64,000 nt of DNA from Earliella scabrosa (lineage: Eukaryota > Basidiomycota > Agaricomycetes > Polyporales > Polyporaceae), in NCBI GenBank assembly GCA_022605405.1, contig JABYQQ010000020.1:62001-126000 (forward strand). The letters run 5' to 3'. The notes below the pieces were generated by a model. The model searched no databases. It saw nothing but the letters and a program-made list of their open reading frames with translations, and had not been told where the DNA came from. This document shows, in pieces, positions 22,097 to 32,994 of this stretch; positions within the stretch are counted from its first letter, which is position 1, and the number at the start of each line of letters is the position of its first letter. The position numbers and the translations under genes were made by a program.

Positions 22097-25000
22097 ATGG
22101 ATGTCAGTCGTCGTTGCTCGATATATGCGCCCGCATCTTCTGATCTTGCGATTCTAGCCCACGTTCGTGCAGAATCTGCACGCTCTCCTTGTCCAGTTCA
22201 CCTCAAATGATACTGCTCAGCTCAAGCAGGTGAGCCATCGTCTCGCGCGATCGGCTTCGACGACGCGTCGCTTACACTCCCGAATCTTCAGGCGACCGCT
22301 ACTCTCAACCGGGAGTTCTACCAGAACGCGCAATGCATTCCTGCGCTCGCAAGTATCATGGCAAGCTCGCCGGAGCAGGGGGTGAGTCTTTCTTCCTTTA
22401 TTTCTCCGATCCTTCCCTTGAGGGTCTTCAGGCCTGTGGCGGAATGGATAGGGTGGGAGATAGATGTGCCTGGTAGTGTGCCCAAGTGTAGGGGGTGCCT
22501 CCGGTGAGCCTGTGCAAGTACGGGTTCATCCTCCAGATCGCGAATGTCAGAGGCAACCCTACCGCTCGAAAGACGCGACATTAAGTGTGGACAAGCTAGG
22601 CGATTATCCCTCGTTTCGCCAATGGAGTCTACCCGCATACAGAGCACTTCTCTGCACTTCGCCTGTGGACCTGGCGAAGGGCTATCTCCGTGCGCGCGTA
22701 TCTTTCGGAGCCTGTTCACGACATTGCCTCAATCAAGGCATCTGTCGCTCTCTTGTTGCGTACGGGATGGCGAATCTCTCCCCATTACTATGCATCGAAT
22801 ATCTGAAGAGCTGCGCTGATCCGCCTCCCGCCAGGTCCGGCAACTTGCTGCTGTTGAGTTGCGGAAGCGCATCTCGCAAAAAAGCGGAGACCTCTGGCTC
22901 CAGGTCGACGCTGATCAGCGTGAACAAATCAAGGCGAAGCTCCCGGAGATCGTCTTGTCCGAGTCCAAGTACGTATCGGCCTCGGTTTAGCAGCGCTTGT
23001 CATAACTGACGGTCTCCTAGTACTCTCGTTCGGCATTCGACTGCGCGCGTGATCGCCGCGATTGCCTCCATCGAGATTCCTGTCGAGTCCTGGCCCACCC
23101 TCCTTCCCTTCCTCCAGCAGACCTGTACTTCACCACAGGCTGTGCACCGTGAAGTCGGTGTCTACATCCTCTTCACCGTCCTCGAATCTATCGTCGAGGG
23201 TTTCCAGTCGCAGCTGCAGAATTTCTTCGCGCTGTTTGGCGATCTCCTCAACGATCCTGAAAGCGCAGAGGTCAGGATAACCACTGTCCGGTATGTCGCA
23301 TGTGTGATTATTTCTAGTGGGGAAGGGATTGACGACGCATGTCTTCAGCGCACTTGGCGTCATTGCACAATATATTGACCAGGATGACAAGGCTGAGATT
23401 GTAGGTCGCATGATGCTTCACTCGCCAAGCATACTCACTTTCTCGCACAGAAATCCTTCCAAAAGCTTCTGCCGGCGATCATGAACGTGATCGGGCAATG
23501 CATCGAGAGTGGCAACGAGAGTGGCGCGCGTCAGCTCTTCGACGTGCTCGAGACCTTGCTGATTCTCGTGAGTTGATGCCTCCGGTGTTGCGCGCGATTG
23601 AGTAGCTCACAGGGATGGTCGTCCATAGGAAATCCCTCTGCTCAGCCAGTTCGTCCCTCAGCTTGCAGAGTTCCTCCTTCGTTATGGTGCCAACCGCAAC
23701 TACGACCTCGAGCTGCGCACGCTTGCCCTCAACGCGCTCAACTGGACTGTGCAATAGTGCGTATTGTTTCCATCCGCAGCCACGAACAGCAGCTCATATC
23801 TGCGCTTGTAGCAAAAAGTCCAAGGTCCAGTCAAATGGTCTTGCGCCCGCTCTGCTCGAGGGCCTCATGCCCATCGCGTGCGAAGAGGAGCCTGAGGATC
23901 TCGACGATGACGCACCCTCGCGGTCCGCCCTCCGCATCATCGATTGCCTCGCAACAAGCCTTCCTCCGAACCAGGTCTTCCCTGCCCTCCGTCAGCTCAT
24001 CACGCAGTACTTCTCTTCTGCGGATCCTGCCCAACGCCGTGGTGCCATCCTTGCACTCGGTGTCTCCGTGGAGGGCTGCAGTGAGTTCATGACGCCCCTC
24101 ATGGGACAGGTGTGGCCCGTCATCGAGGCTGCGCTCCAGGACAGCGACGCGTCCGTGCGCAAGGCCGGCTGCATCGCCGTCAGCTGTCTCTGCGAGTGGC
24201 TCGAGGAGGAGTGCGCCGCGAAGCACGCCGTCCTCGTCCCGACGATCATGCAGCTCGTGAACGACCCGGTCACCCAGCGCTCGGCGTGCACCGCGCTCGA
24301 CGCGATGCTCGAGATCATGCACGACGTCATCGACCAGTACTTTACGCTCATCATGGAGCGCCTCCTCGGGCTGCTCGACACCGCGCCGAACGAAGTCAAG
24401 TCGGTCGTCATTGGCGCGATCGGCAGCGCGGCGCACGCGTCTAAGGAGAAGTTCATCCCGTACTTCGCGCCGACGATGGACCGCTTCAAGCACTTCCTCG
24501 TCCTCACTGCCCCTGGTGAGGAGCAGGAGCTCCGCGGTATCACGATGGACGCCGTTGGCACCTTCGCCGAGGCGGTGGGCAAGGATGCCTTCCGCCCGTA
24601 CTTTGCGGATATGATGGGCCAGGCGTTCAACGGCATCCAGGTGGGTGGCGCCCGCCTCAAGGAGTGCAGCTTCTTGTTCTTCGGTGTTATGGCCCGCGTG
24701 TTCGAGGAAGAATTTGCGCCGTACCTCCCGGAGGTCGTCAAGGCGCTCTTTGAGAGCTACGACCAACCCGATCATGGCGATGAGGAACGTCTCACCTGTG
24801 AGTTCTCTCCTATCGTTTGCACATCGACATTCGAGCTAATGTCTGTCCCACAGTCGCGGACCCCGAGACCGCTGCGAACTTCGCGTCTGGCCTCACCCCG
24901 TCCAGCGCGATCAACGTCTCCGACGACGTGAACGTCGAGGAGGTCAACCTCGATTCGATCCTCGAGGCCAGCACCGGCATCTACATCGAGAAGGAGATCG

Positions 25001-26601
25001 CGGCGGACACGATCGGCACGGTCTTCGCGGCGACCAAGACTCACTTCCTGCCGTACGTCGAGCAGTGCACGCTCAAGCTGCTCGCCCTCCTCCCGCACTT
25101 CTACGAGGGCATCCGCAAGAGCGCGACCGACTCTCTGCTCGAGATCATCCGCACGTTCTACGAGCTTAGCGACCCGAAGGAGTGGCAGCCTGGTTATGCT
25201 GTACGTTGGTCTTGAAGCACCAATCGACGTTGTGAGGCGCGTGCTGACCATGTGTGACACGTTGCAGAACGCTGTCCCTCTCGAGCCCAGGGTGAAGCAG
25301 CTTGTCTCCCACATCGTCCCGCAGCTCATCGAGATGTACGAGACCGAGGACAACAAGTACGTGTCGCTCTCCCGCTCTGTTGCGCAATGTCTTCTGGCAA
25401 GCGCGCCATGTGATGAAAGATTTAACTCAGCTCACTTCGATGCCCGACGGGCGCGTGAGACGTTAATATAGATTTCTGTTCCCTGATCTTCTTCTCATCA
25501 TCCACTCGCCGCTCCCTCGCACTTGATGCTGACTAGACGATCGTTCACAGGAAGGTCGTCTCGAGTCTGTGCGTCGGTCTCGCCGAGACGATCCAGAAGC
25601 TCGGCCCTGCGTTCTTGGAGGACCGTGAGTGTCGTATATACCTCTTCTCCCCTTTCGTTGGTTAACCATCGATTGCGTAACAGGCGCCGACCACTTCGCG
25701 AACATCGCGGTCCAGGTTCTTGAGCAGAAGGCCGTCTGCCAGCAGGACCCTGACCAGGATGAGGCCGATGAGGCGCCGGAGGACTCTGCGGAGTACGACT
25801 CAATCCTCATCTCGTCTGCCGGCGATCTCGTCGCTGCGCTCGCCACCGTTCTTGGCCCGGACTTTGCGTCTGGATACGAGAAGTTTGCGCCTCTCATCAT
25901 GAAGTACTACGTCAGTACACGCTCTCGTCATCGTCCCTATTGTATGCTTACATGTCGTGCGTCTACAGAAAAAGAACCGCTCTCTCAGCGATCGTTCATC
26001 TGCCATCGGAACTCTGTCCGAGATCATCGGCGGCATGAAGAACGCCATCACGCCCTGGACTCAGTCCCTGATGGACCTCTTCTTCACCGCGTTGAGCGAC
26101 AACGAGCCGGAAGTGCAGTGCAACGCTGCGTTCGCATCTGGTCTCCTCATCGAGCACTCGGACATGGACCTCTCGCCTCAGTACCTCCAGATCCTCACCG
26201 CCCTTCGCCCGATCTTCGTCGTCGCGCCCGACGCGCCCGCGGCCAAGTTCAACGCGCGCGACAACGCTGTCGGCGCCGTCGCGCGGATGATCGTCAAGAA
26301 CACGGCGGCGGTGCCGCTCGACCAGGTCCTGCCCGTGTTCTTCGATGCGCTCCCGCTCCGGAACGACTACCTCGAGAACCGGCCCGTCTTCCGCGCGATC
26401 TTCCACCTGTTCAAGACGCAGCCGGCGGTCCTGCACCCGTACCTCGACAAGCTCCTCCAGGTGTTCGCGTTCGTGCTCGACCCCACCGCCCCGGATCAAG
26501 TCGGCGACGAAATCCGTGCGGAGCTCATCCCGCTCATCGGGCTGCTGAACCGCGAGGAGCCCGCGAAGGTGCAGGCTGCCGGTCTGTCGGCGTTTGTGTA
26601 G
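22097..26601 (+). CDS. KAP123: importin beta of the KAP123/importin-4 type
   Basis: Karyopherin that carries cargo such as ribosomal proteins and histones into the nucleus with Ran-GTP. The gene starts with a six-base coding exon (ATG GAT) followed by a 55-nt intron, then PTFVQNLHALLVQFTS and ATLNREFYQNAQCIPALA. After an unusual 453-nt intron come RQLAAVELRKRISQKSGDLW, STARVIAAIASIEIPVESWP, then HEAT-repeat helices such as QRRGAILALGVSVEGCSEFM and YFTLIMERLLGLLDTAPNEV, and on to the C-terminal LIPLIGLLNREEPAKVQAAG. An acidic insert (DQDEADEAPEDSAEYD) lies in the C-terminal third. About 14 exons and over 1,050 residues, close to the roughly 1,110 of yeast Kap123. The RHSTARVIAAIASIE segment and overall length favour Kap123 over Kap95. 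Confidence 0.9.
22382..22834 (+). other. 453-nt intron of the importin gene
   Basis: Donor GGG/GTGAGT and acceptor CCGCCAG are canonical and join MASSPEQG to VRQLAAVELRK in phase. Other introns of the gene are 50-75 nt. The extra 400 bases contain a long open frame on the plus strand (22464-23009) that runs into the next exon in a wrong frame. I see no clear snoRNA boxes. Confidence 0.7.
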
Positions 26602-27151
26602 GGTGTAGACGCGCGCGAACTTGACGAGACGAAGAGAAATGGAAGAAGGATAGTATATCATTGTTGTGTTTCTAGTTTCCCAGCTGCTTCTTTTGACGAC
26701 CGCCCTCCCCTTTCCTGTTGTGCACTGCTCTCCCGTCCATCCATCCTGTCCCACACGCTGTCTCTCATGTCCATCTGACGAACCTGCCCACGACTCTCGC
26801 GGTACTCGCCACTGGTACTAGTACTGTACGCCCCTACCTACCTACTCCCTACTGATGCATCTAGAATATGTTGGTTCTCCTCCCTCTCTGCCTGGTGAAT
26901 ACCCGTCGTCCGTCCCCTAGCTCCTCTATCCTGTGTCTCTCGTAGCAGCGTGTATCGAAGAATCTTACCTGTTGTTGTGTACATCATGCGTTCGATCGTC
27001 TGGGTCGCTATCTGAAGCGTTCAGGAAGGGCACACTGTAAATGTAAGTGTATGTAACATTCGAGTTAAAGGGCAAGACGAAGCATGAGCGTATTGACATG
27101 CAGGTTGTGCTACGACGACGGAGCAAGTTTCACCGCGGCTGGCGCTGCAAA
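26602..27151. other. intergenic region between convergent genes
   Basis: About 550 bases, pyrimidine-rich just after the importin stop codon, which fits 3' untranslated sequence. No gene seen. Confidence 0.5.
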
Positions 27152-27754
27152 TTACAGCACGTTGGAGGAGGAATCAACATCGTCTGGATCCGGCTCTTCC
27201 TCGTTATCGTCAAACGCATTGTAGCTCGACGCTGTGAGCAAAGGTGCCGGCCGCGCCGAGTCGTCTGCGCCAACGCACGCGTTCAGCTCTCGGAGTAGAG
27301 TCCTGGCTTTCACGTTGTCCGCGGGCTGTACTGTTTCAAAGTGCATCTCCTCTCCTCCCGAGATACAGCCTGAGTTCGGTTCGCCTTCCCTTCCCGCCAA
27401 AGAGCAAGAGCAGTTTCCAACGACGACGGTGATCCTGATGACGTGCTTGCCACCGGCCTCCTGGACGATTTCTCCAGTGACCGCGACGGCTGAGTCCAGA
27501 TGATGACCGGCCTCCGGTAGGTGCACGCTGAGCATGTAAGAGAGGGAGCTCCAAAGATCAAGCTGGGGTCGGAGGACTTTGGCGATGATCGCGACGAGCC
27601 GTCTCTAGGCTTGAGCCCAGACAGGAGCAAGCTGAAAGTATAGATCATGCTAGCATCCCGAGGCTCTTGCGCCAGACTGTTCGAAGACAGCGAAGAAAGA
27701 GGCGGCGTCGACTTCCACTTCGTACCCTTCGTTACCAGAGAGCTGGGTGGCCAT
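27152..27754 (-). CDS. hypothetical protein, model incomplete
   Basis: The 3' exon is convincing. Read on the minus strand it encodes LVAIIAKVLRPQLDLWSSLS, HLPEAGHHLDSAVAVTGEIV, KHVIRITVVVGNCSC and an acidic C-terminus (DDNEEEPDPDDVDSSSNVL) ending at 27152. It begins at a plausible CCTAG acceptor near 27606. An upstream segment starting at the ATG at 27754 (MATQLSGNEGYEVEVDAASF) is a good candidate first exon, but I could not find a donor that joins the two in phase. The start is therefore uncertain. No family recognised; no signal peptide. Confidence 0.42.
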
Positions 27755-28415
27755 GGGATGAGTCGATGACGGACGGAAGCAAGAGTCTGAGTCACGGTTG
27801 CAAAGTCACATTGAAGTTGCTGTGCCAACCTGTGACGATACCACAACGTGACATGCCGACTTCACCGACTTCACCTCTTTCTTCCGGTTTCTTCTGGTTG
27901 AAGACGTTGGGCCGGGTATCATCACAGGCCCTGACAGACTCCGTCGTGCACCGCATGCATATCAGACGCAATGGGCGAAGTCAATGTAAGTTTGCACACA
28001 CTCACCGCCCCAAGCCCTCTTTGACCTACCACTTAGCACGGAGGGTCCTTAGCAAGCAAGACGGGGTCGGGATTCTCCCCGAATCTCAAGCGTGAGTCAG
28101 GTGGACCGCACGAATAAGCATAAGCCACGATTGCGATCCGAGTCATATTACGTTACCTGTCAATCAACGTGTACCGGCCTATGGTCGTCGCAAACGCTAC
28201 AAGATGTGTTAACGGGCCACCATGGCTCGCCGCGCGAGAGCGTCTCGTCCGCGCTACACAGGCAGAGGTATGGCGCAATCTGATGCGCAAACGGCGCCAT
28301 TCGTACGCGTACGAGAGAGCGGTAGACGAGGTAATTGCCGCCTGCAGCTTGAGGTCAAAAAGAAAACCTGTAGGCATCCTCGACCGACGACAGGCATCCC
28401 ACTCGAGTCTCCAGC

Positions 28416-29279
28416 ATGGTCCTCAAGCTCTACGGGCTCGCAGGGGCAACAGCAGCCGGACGCGTGCGGGTCGTGCTCGAAGAGCTCAACGTCCCGTACG
28501 AGTTCGTCGTCGTCTCCCTCCCCGGGGCGTCCCCCACGGCCCCGCCACCCTCCGACTCACCGACGCACGAACACCATGACACGGCGCCGGTCCACCCGTT
28601 CGGCCAGCTGCCCTACATCGACGACGACGGCCTCGTGCTCTTCGAGAGCCGCGCGATCTGCCGCTACCTCGCGCTCAAGCACGGCGGCGTCGGGACGCTG
28701 ATCCCGGACACGGCCGACCTGGTCGCGACGGCGCGGTTCGAGCAGGCGGCGAGCGTCGAGCTCTGCAACTTTGAGCCGCACGCGTCCGGGCTCGCGCACG
28801 AGAACATCTTCAAAAGGCGAGCTCCGCGACGGTTGATGCTCTGGAGTGGCTGACGCGAGGTGGTGGTTATTTGTTGTTGCAGGCTGCAAGGTCGCGAGAC
28901 CGACGAGCGCGCTGTGCGGGCTCACAGGGCTGCTCTGAAAGCAAAACTGGAGGGATACGACGTGCTGCTCTCCAGATCTAGATTCATGGCAGGAGATGTG
29001 AGTTAGCACCGCTTGTCTCTTCCCGGAAGAGGAAGACTACTGACGCTTGGGTTGTAACGCAGGACATTACTCTTGTTGACCTGTTCCACTTACCATATGG
29101 GACTTTGGTCAAGGTGCAAGGCTACGACTACCTCGAGTCGGAGAGGTACCCTAACGTAGCGAGGTAAGGACGGATGATTGAATAGCAATCAAGACTACTT
29201 ACTGACTTAAGGCGCTAGGTGGTGGCAGGAAATCTCTTCGAGACCCAGTTGGAGGAAGGTCATGGACAGTAACGTATAG
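28416..29279 (+). CDS. phi-class glutathione S-transferase, copy 1
   Basis: Conjugates glutathione to electrophiles or reduces peroxides in the cytosol. Four exons: 28416-28816, 28883-28997, 29063-29163 and 29219-29279. The thioredoxin-like N-terminal domain starts MVLKLYGLAGATAAGRVRVV, then HPFGQLPYIDDDGLVLFESR with the cis-proline and the ESRA glutathione-binding turn. The helical domain includes ITLVDLFHLPYGTLV (the N-capping box region) and ARWWQEISSRPSWRKVM. Identity with copy 2 (38095) is high, but here the residues after the second strand are replaced by a Pro/Ala-rich segment (SLPGASPTAPPPSDSPT). Intron 1 starts with GC, where copy 2 has GT. Organisation resembles plant GSTF enzymes. 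Confidence 0.85.
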
Positions 29280-29411
29280 ATTGTTCACTGGCATCGGCAC
29301 CTTACGTGCACAATAAGAGATTAATAGATATACAGAGAGTACAACACCGCGGTAGACATCCCGTCCTAGCTCGTGTACAACGCGTTGTAACCAAGTACAC
29401 GCGGAGCGGAC

Positions 29412-30929
29412 TCACTGCTCGCTCACAAAGATCGCGGCCATGCCCATACCTGAACCGATACACATACTCGTGCAGAAGATCTTGCCGCCCGTCTGCTTCG
29501 CGATGTTGAGGCCGGTCGCGACTTGCCTTGCACCAGCTGGAACGCGAAGAGTTAGCAGAGGCATAAGGCAAACACCAAACGAAGAAGACGTACTGCAGCC
29601 AAGAGGGTGACCGATGGCAATGGCACCACCGTTCACGTTCACCTTCTCGAACGGAATGCCGAGGTGCTGCACAGAGTAGACGGCCTGGCTCGCGAATGCC
29701 TCGTTGATTTCGTAGAAGTCGACCTCGTCCTTCGAAAGGCCGGTCTGCTCGAGCACCTTGGGGATGGCGTACGCAGGGCCGACGCCCATGATGCGCGGGG
29801 GTACACCGACAGCGGAAGCAGCGACGAACTTGCCGACGATTGGCAGGCCAAGCTTCTTCGCGACTGAGCGGCGAGCGAGGATGACGGCCGCGGCACCGTC
29901 AGAGACTTGCGACGCGTTACCTGAAATGCGCAGTCAGACGTTGCGGACCAGATCAATAGTACGCATATACACACCGGCATGTGTAGAGCCGTCCTTCTTG
30001 AACGCGGGCTTCAGCTTCCCAAGCGACTCAGCAGTGACGCCGTCCCGAACACCATCGTCGCGGTCGACAACGACCTCGGACTCCTGCTCCGTCTTCGGGT
30101 CAACGAGCTTGACCTTCAAGGGAACAATCTCGTCCTTGAACTTGCCAGCCTTCTGCGCTGCAGCGGCCTTCTGGAACGACTTGGCGGCGAACTCGTCCTG
30201 CACCGAGCGCGGGATGTTGAAGTCGGCCGCAACGTTCTCGGATGTGATACCCATCGGGATGAGACAGTCCTCCGACTCCTGGCACGAGAGAACGGCCTCC
30301 GAGAACCCGTCGGGCATCGCGCCGCCGCCGTAGCCGAAGGTCATGGACTCGACACCAGCGCCTTCACGACGTCATAGCATACATGCATAAGGAAGGGCCG
30401 GCAGAACGCATACAACGAGTCGTACTCACCAATACCAATGTCAATCTGCCCCGTCGCGATCTCGCTCGCGATGATGTTGACCGCCTGGAGACCGGACGCG
30501 CATTGCCGGTTGGTGGTGCTGATGGGGACAGTGTTGGGGATGCCTGCGTGGAGGGCGGCCATGCGGGCAGCGGTTGCGCCTCCACCAGCGGGGAGGACGT
30601 TCCCGACAGTAATGTCGCCGATGATAGCAGGGTTGATGCCCGCCTTCTTGACGGCGGCGCTGAGCACGCCCGAGAGTAGCTCCTCTGGCCGGGTGTCCTT
30701 GAATCCGCCCTTCTTTGCCTGTGCGTTCGACGCGTCAGTCCCTCCTTCCCCTTGTCTGAGGCGGTGTCCAACATGTCCACGACCCTTCAGAGTACGACAA
30801 TACACGTACCTTGGTGATTGCAGAGCGGACGGCGGCGACAATGACGACGTCATCGTCGTTCTGTGCGAGTGCGCGCGCCTTGGGCGTGAAGGCGGCGAGA
30901 TTTTGGATGCGCTGCGTGATGGAGGACAT
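29412..30929 (-). CDS. 3-ketoacyl-CoA thiolase (peroxisomal beta-oxidation type)
   Basis: Cleaves 3-ketoacyl-CoA with CoA in the last step of fatty-acid beta-oxidation. Catalytic marks: nucleophile Cys in TTNRQCASGLQAVNI, His in GGAIAIGHPLGC and the second Cys in SMCIGSGMGMAAIF; also GVGPAYAIPKVLEQTG and YEINEAFASQAV. Five exons or more. The sequence aligns end to end with yeast Fox3/Pot1, including IPMGITSENVAADFNIPRS. The N-terminal peptide that should carry the PTS2 peroxisomal signal reads RIQNLAAFT where the yeast protein has RLQSIKDHL, so the His-Leu pair is missing, and the C-terminus SEQ is not a PTS1. Divergent from nothing: the next gene upstream on this strand is the BTB gene. Confidence 0.9.
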
Positions 30930-31484
30930 GGCGGGCGACTAGCGAGCGTACGTGGTGGTCGTGAGGGATGGCGGGGAGAGGGTGAAGGTGAGGGGTCCGG
31001 GACAGACGCAGGATTTAAGGCCGACCGACGTGCCTCGTTCGGCGATGATGTGAGCGGCCGGTCCCTCGGTCGTCCCGACCCATGTGAATTCTACCCCGCA
31101 CCCGCAACTAGCGCCCGTCCATCCCCGCATTCTCCGCTGACAGAATCAGGACGGCCGCGGAGAAATCACACTCGCTCTCAGTTTCCGGTCCGACTTACTG
31201 CCACTGGGTAGTGACATGGATTGTCACGAGAGGAATAGGGGATAAACAGGGAGAGATGGAGGTTGCGATACACATTGCAAAGATACAGAGCAGCAAAGAT
31301 CGACGGTACAAGTCATGATACATAACTAGCATGTGGACTGGATGTGGGTGGTATGGATGTGGTATTAACGGTAGGTGATGAGAAGAGGAAGAACGATACA
31401 AGAGCAATCACAGACGATAGCAACCACAGTAGCAGCACACAAACCAAACACAGCAGCCTCGCACGAACAAGGGACGAACCCCAC
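30930..31484. other. thiolase promoter and BTB 3' flank
   Basis: About 555 bases. The part next to 30930 should hold the thiolase promoter. The part near 31484 is the 3' untranslated region of the BTB gene. No gene is seen. Confidence 0.5.
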
Positions 31485-32646
31485 TCAACCCTCCAGCTCA
31501 GGTAGCATCGACACCGGCCCCTGCGACGGCGCACCCTTGGCCTGCTGCAGCCCAAACCACACGGGGATCATCTCCCACGCCTCCCTCCTCGCGCGCGCAA
31601 CAGCGCGCGAAAAGTCCTCCTTGCACACCGCGCAGATCCTCAGCCCGCACTGGCGCGTCCCGTCCGAAAAGTCCGTGCGCGAGAGCATCTCCGCCGCCTG
31701 CATGAGCGAGAACAGCGGGTCCGCGTCCCGCCCCGTCGCGATCCCGCCCACCGCCCGGAGCAGGTTCAGCATCACAAAGTAGAACGACTCCCGGCAGTGG
31801 TGCCCGTCCGCGTGGTGCCGGTTCTGGCAGTTCGCGCTCACCGCACGCTCCGACAGCTCCGCGTTGATGAACGCCGCGAGGAACCGCTGCCCCTCCTCCC
31901 GCCCGCTGAACGTCGTGTGCAGGTCCGCCGCCCCCAGCCGCAGCACGCACGTCTCCGAGTCCGGGTCCGCCATGTGCGTGCGGTAGCGCGAGGGGAGCAG
32001 CGAGGGGACCGTCGACGCGCCCGCGGCGATCTTGCGCGGGCCGTACCGCGAGAGGTCGTAGAACGCGGAGGGCAGGATGTGGTCGAGGTGCAGCTCCTGC
32101 GCGAGCTGGATGACGAGCACGGGGTGCGGGAACTCCTCGCGCGGGTTGTAGCGGCCGTCGGCGGTGGCCTGCTGCTCGCGCTGGTCCCAGCCGAGGAGGG
32201 TCGTCGGCCAGTCTGCCTCGAGGCGCACCAAGCATCGCTCGCGGAGATGGGAAATGAAGTACTTCGTCGACATGCGTAGAACAGCGGAGATGGCGCAGAA
32301 GTCGCCTGCGGTGGGTGTGGCAAAGTACCTGTGTGAGGTGTGAGATGAACGTCAGTTCTGCCACATGTCAGCCGCGCGCGAGAAGCACTCACAGCCCATC
32401 GTAGAGAGCCCGAAGGAGGTGGAGCACGTCCGATGGATCGTCATGAAGCCGCACCCATGGACACCCGTCGATCATCTCTGTGGTGGGCTGGGGGAGCGAG
32501 AACATGTCGTTGAAGATCTCCGAGTGGCGGACGAGCTGGCCTTGATGCACCTTGAAACCGACATCCTCCGCGAGCAGGACGATGTTGCCGTCTGCGAACC
32601 AGAAGTCCGTCGTCTTGAAGGTGATGAGGGGAGACTGGGCGGACAT
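31485..32646 (-). CDS. BTB/POZ-domain protein
   Basis: Fungal BTB protein of the Agaricomycete-expanded type; such domains dimerise and can bind cullin-3. Exon 1 from 32646 gives the BTB core: TTDFWFADGNIVLLAEDVGF, KVHQGQLVRHSEIFNDMF and WVRLHDDPSDVLHLLRALYD. A GTGAGT donor near 32393 and a TCACACAG acceptor near 32330 lead to exon 2, reading YFATPTAGDFCAISAVLRM, KYFISHLRERCLVRLEADWP and a C-terminal region with a possible Cys-rich pair (RQCGLRICAVCKEDF). About 365 residues, no membrane span. The upstream frame is open to 32787, but the start at MSAQSP places the BTB fold near the N-terminus as usual. Substrate unknown. Confidence 0.83.
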
Positions 32647-32994
32647 GGCTGCGGGACACCAGACGACTTCAAGGCCTTGACGGGGAGGTCGGACGAGCAC
32701 GAGGAGGGGGAGAACAAGCGCGCTGCACGTTCGCGCGCGCGAACTATATCGCTCGACATTGCGATCGAGCCCAAAGTCCGCCTCCAAGACAACGGTCCGC
32801 AGGAGTGATTCACCGGGGGTGTGTCAGACTCAAACGGGGACCGAATAAGACTCCTAGCGCCTGTAAGTAATAAGAGGGAATACAACACGAGAACGCGAGA
32901 CACATCAGAATACAGCAACATAATACACCTGTTCGTGAGCAGAAGGTCAATCGTACAGCAGCGCAAAGCGAACAGCAGCCAGCCCTGGGGACGG

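Noticed and set aside
22464..23009. 181-codon frame on the plus strand
   Set aside because: It spans the long importin intron and then runs out of frame through a conserved importin exon, so it is a shadow.
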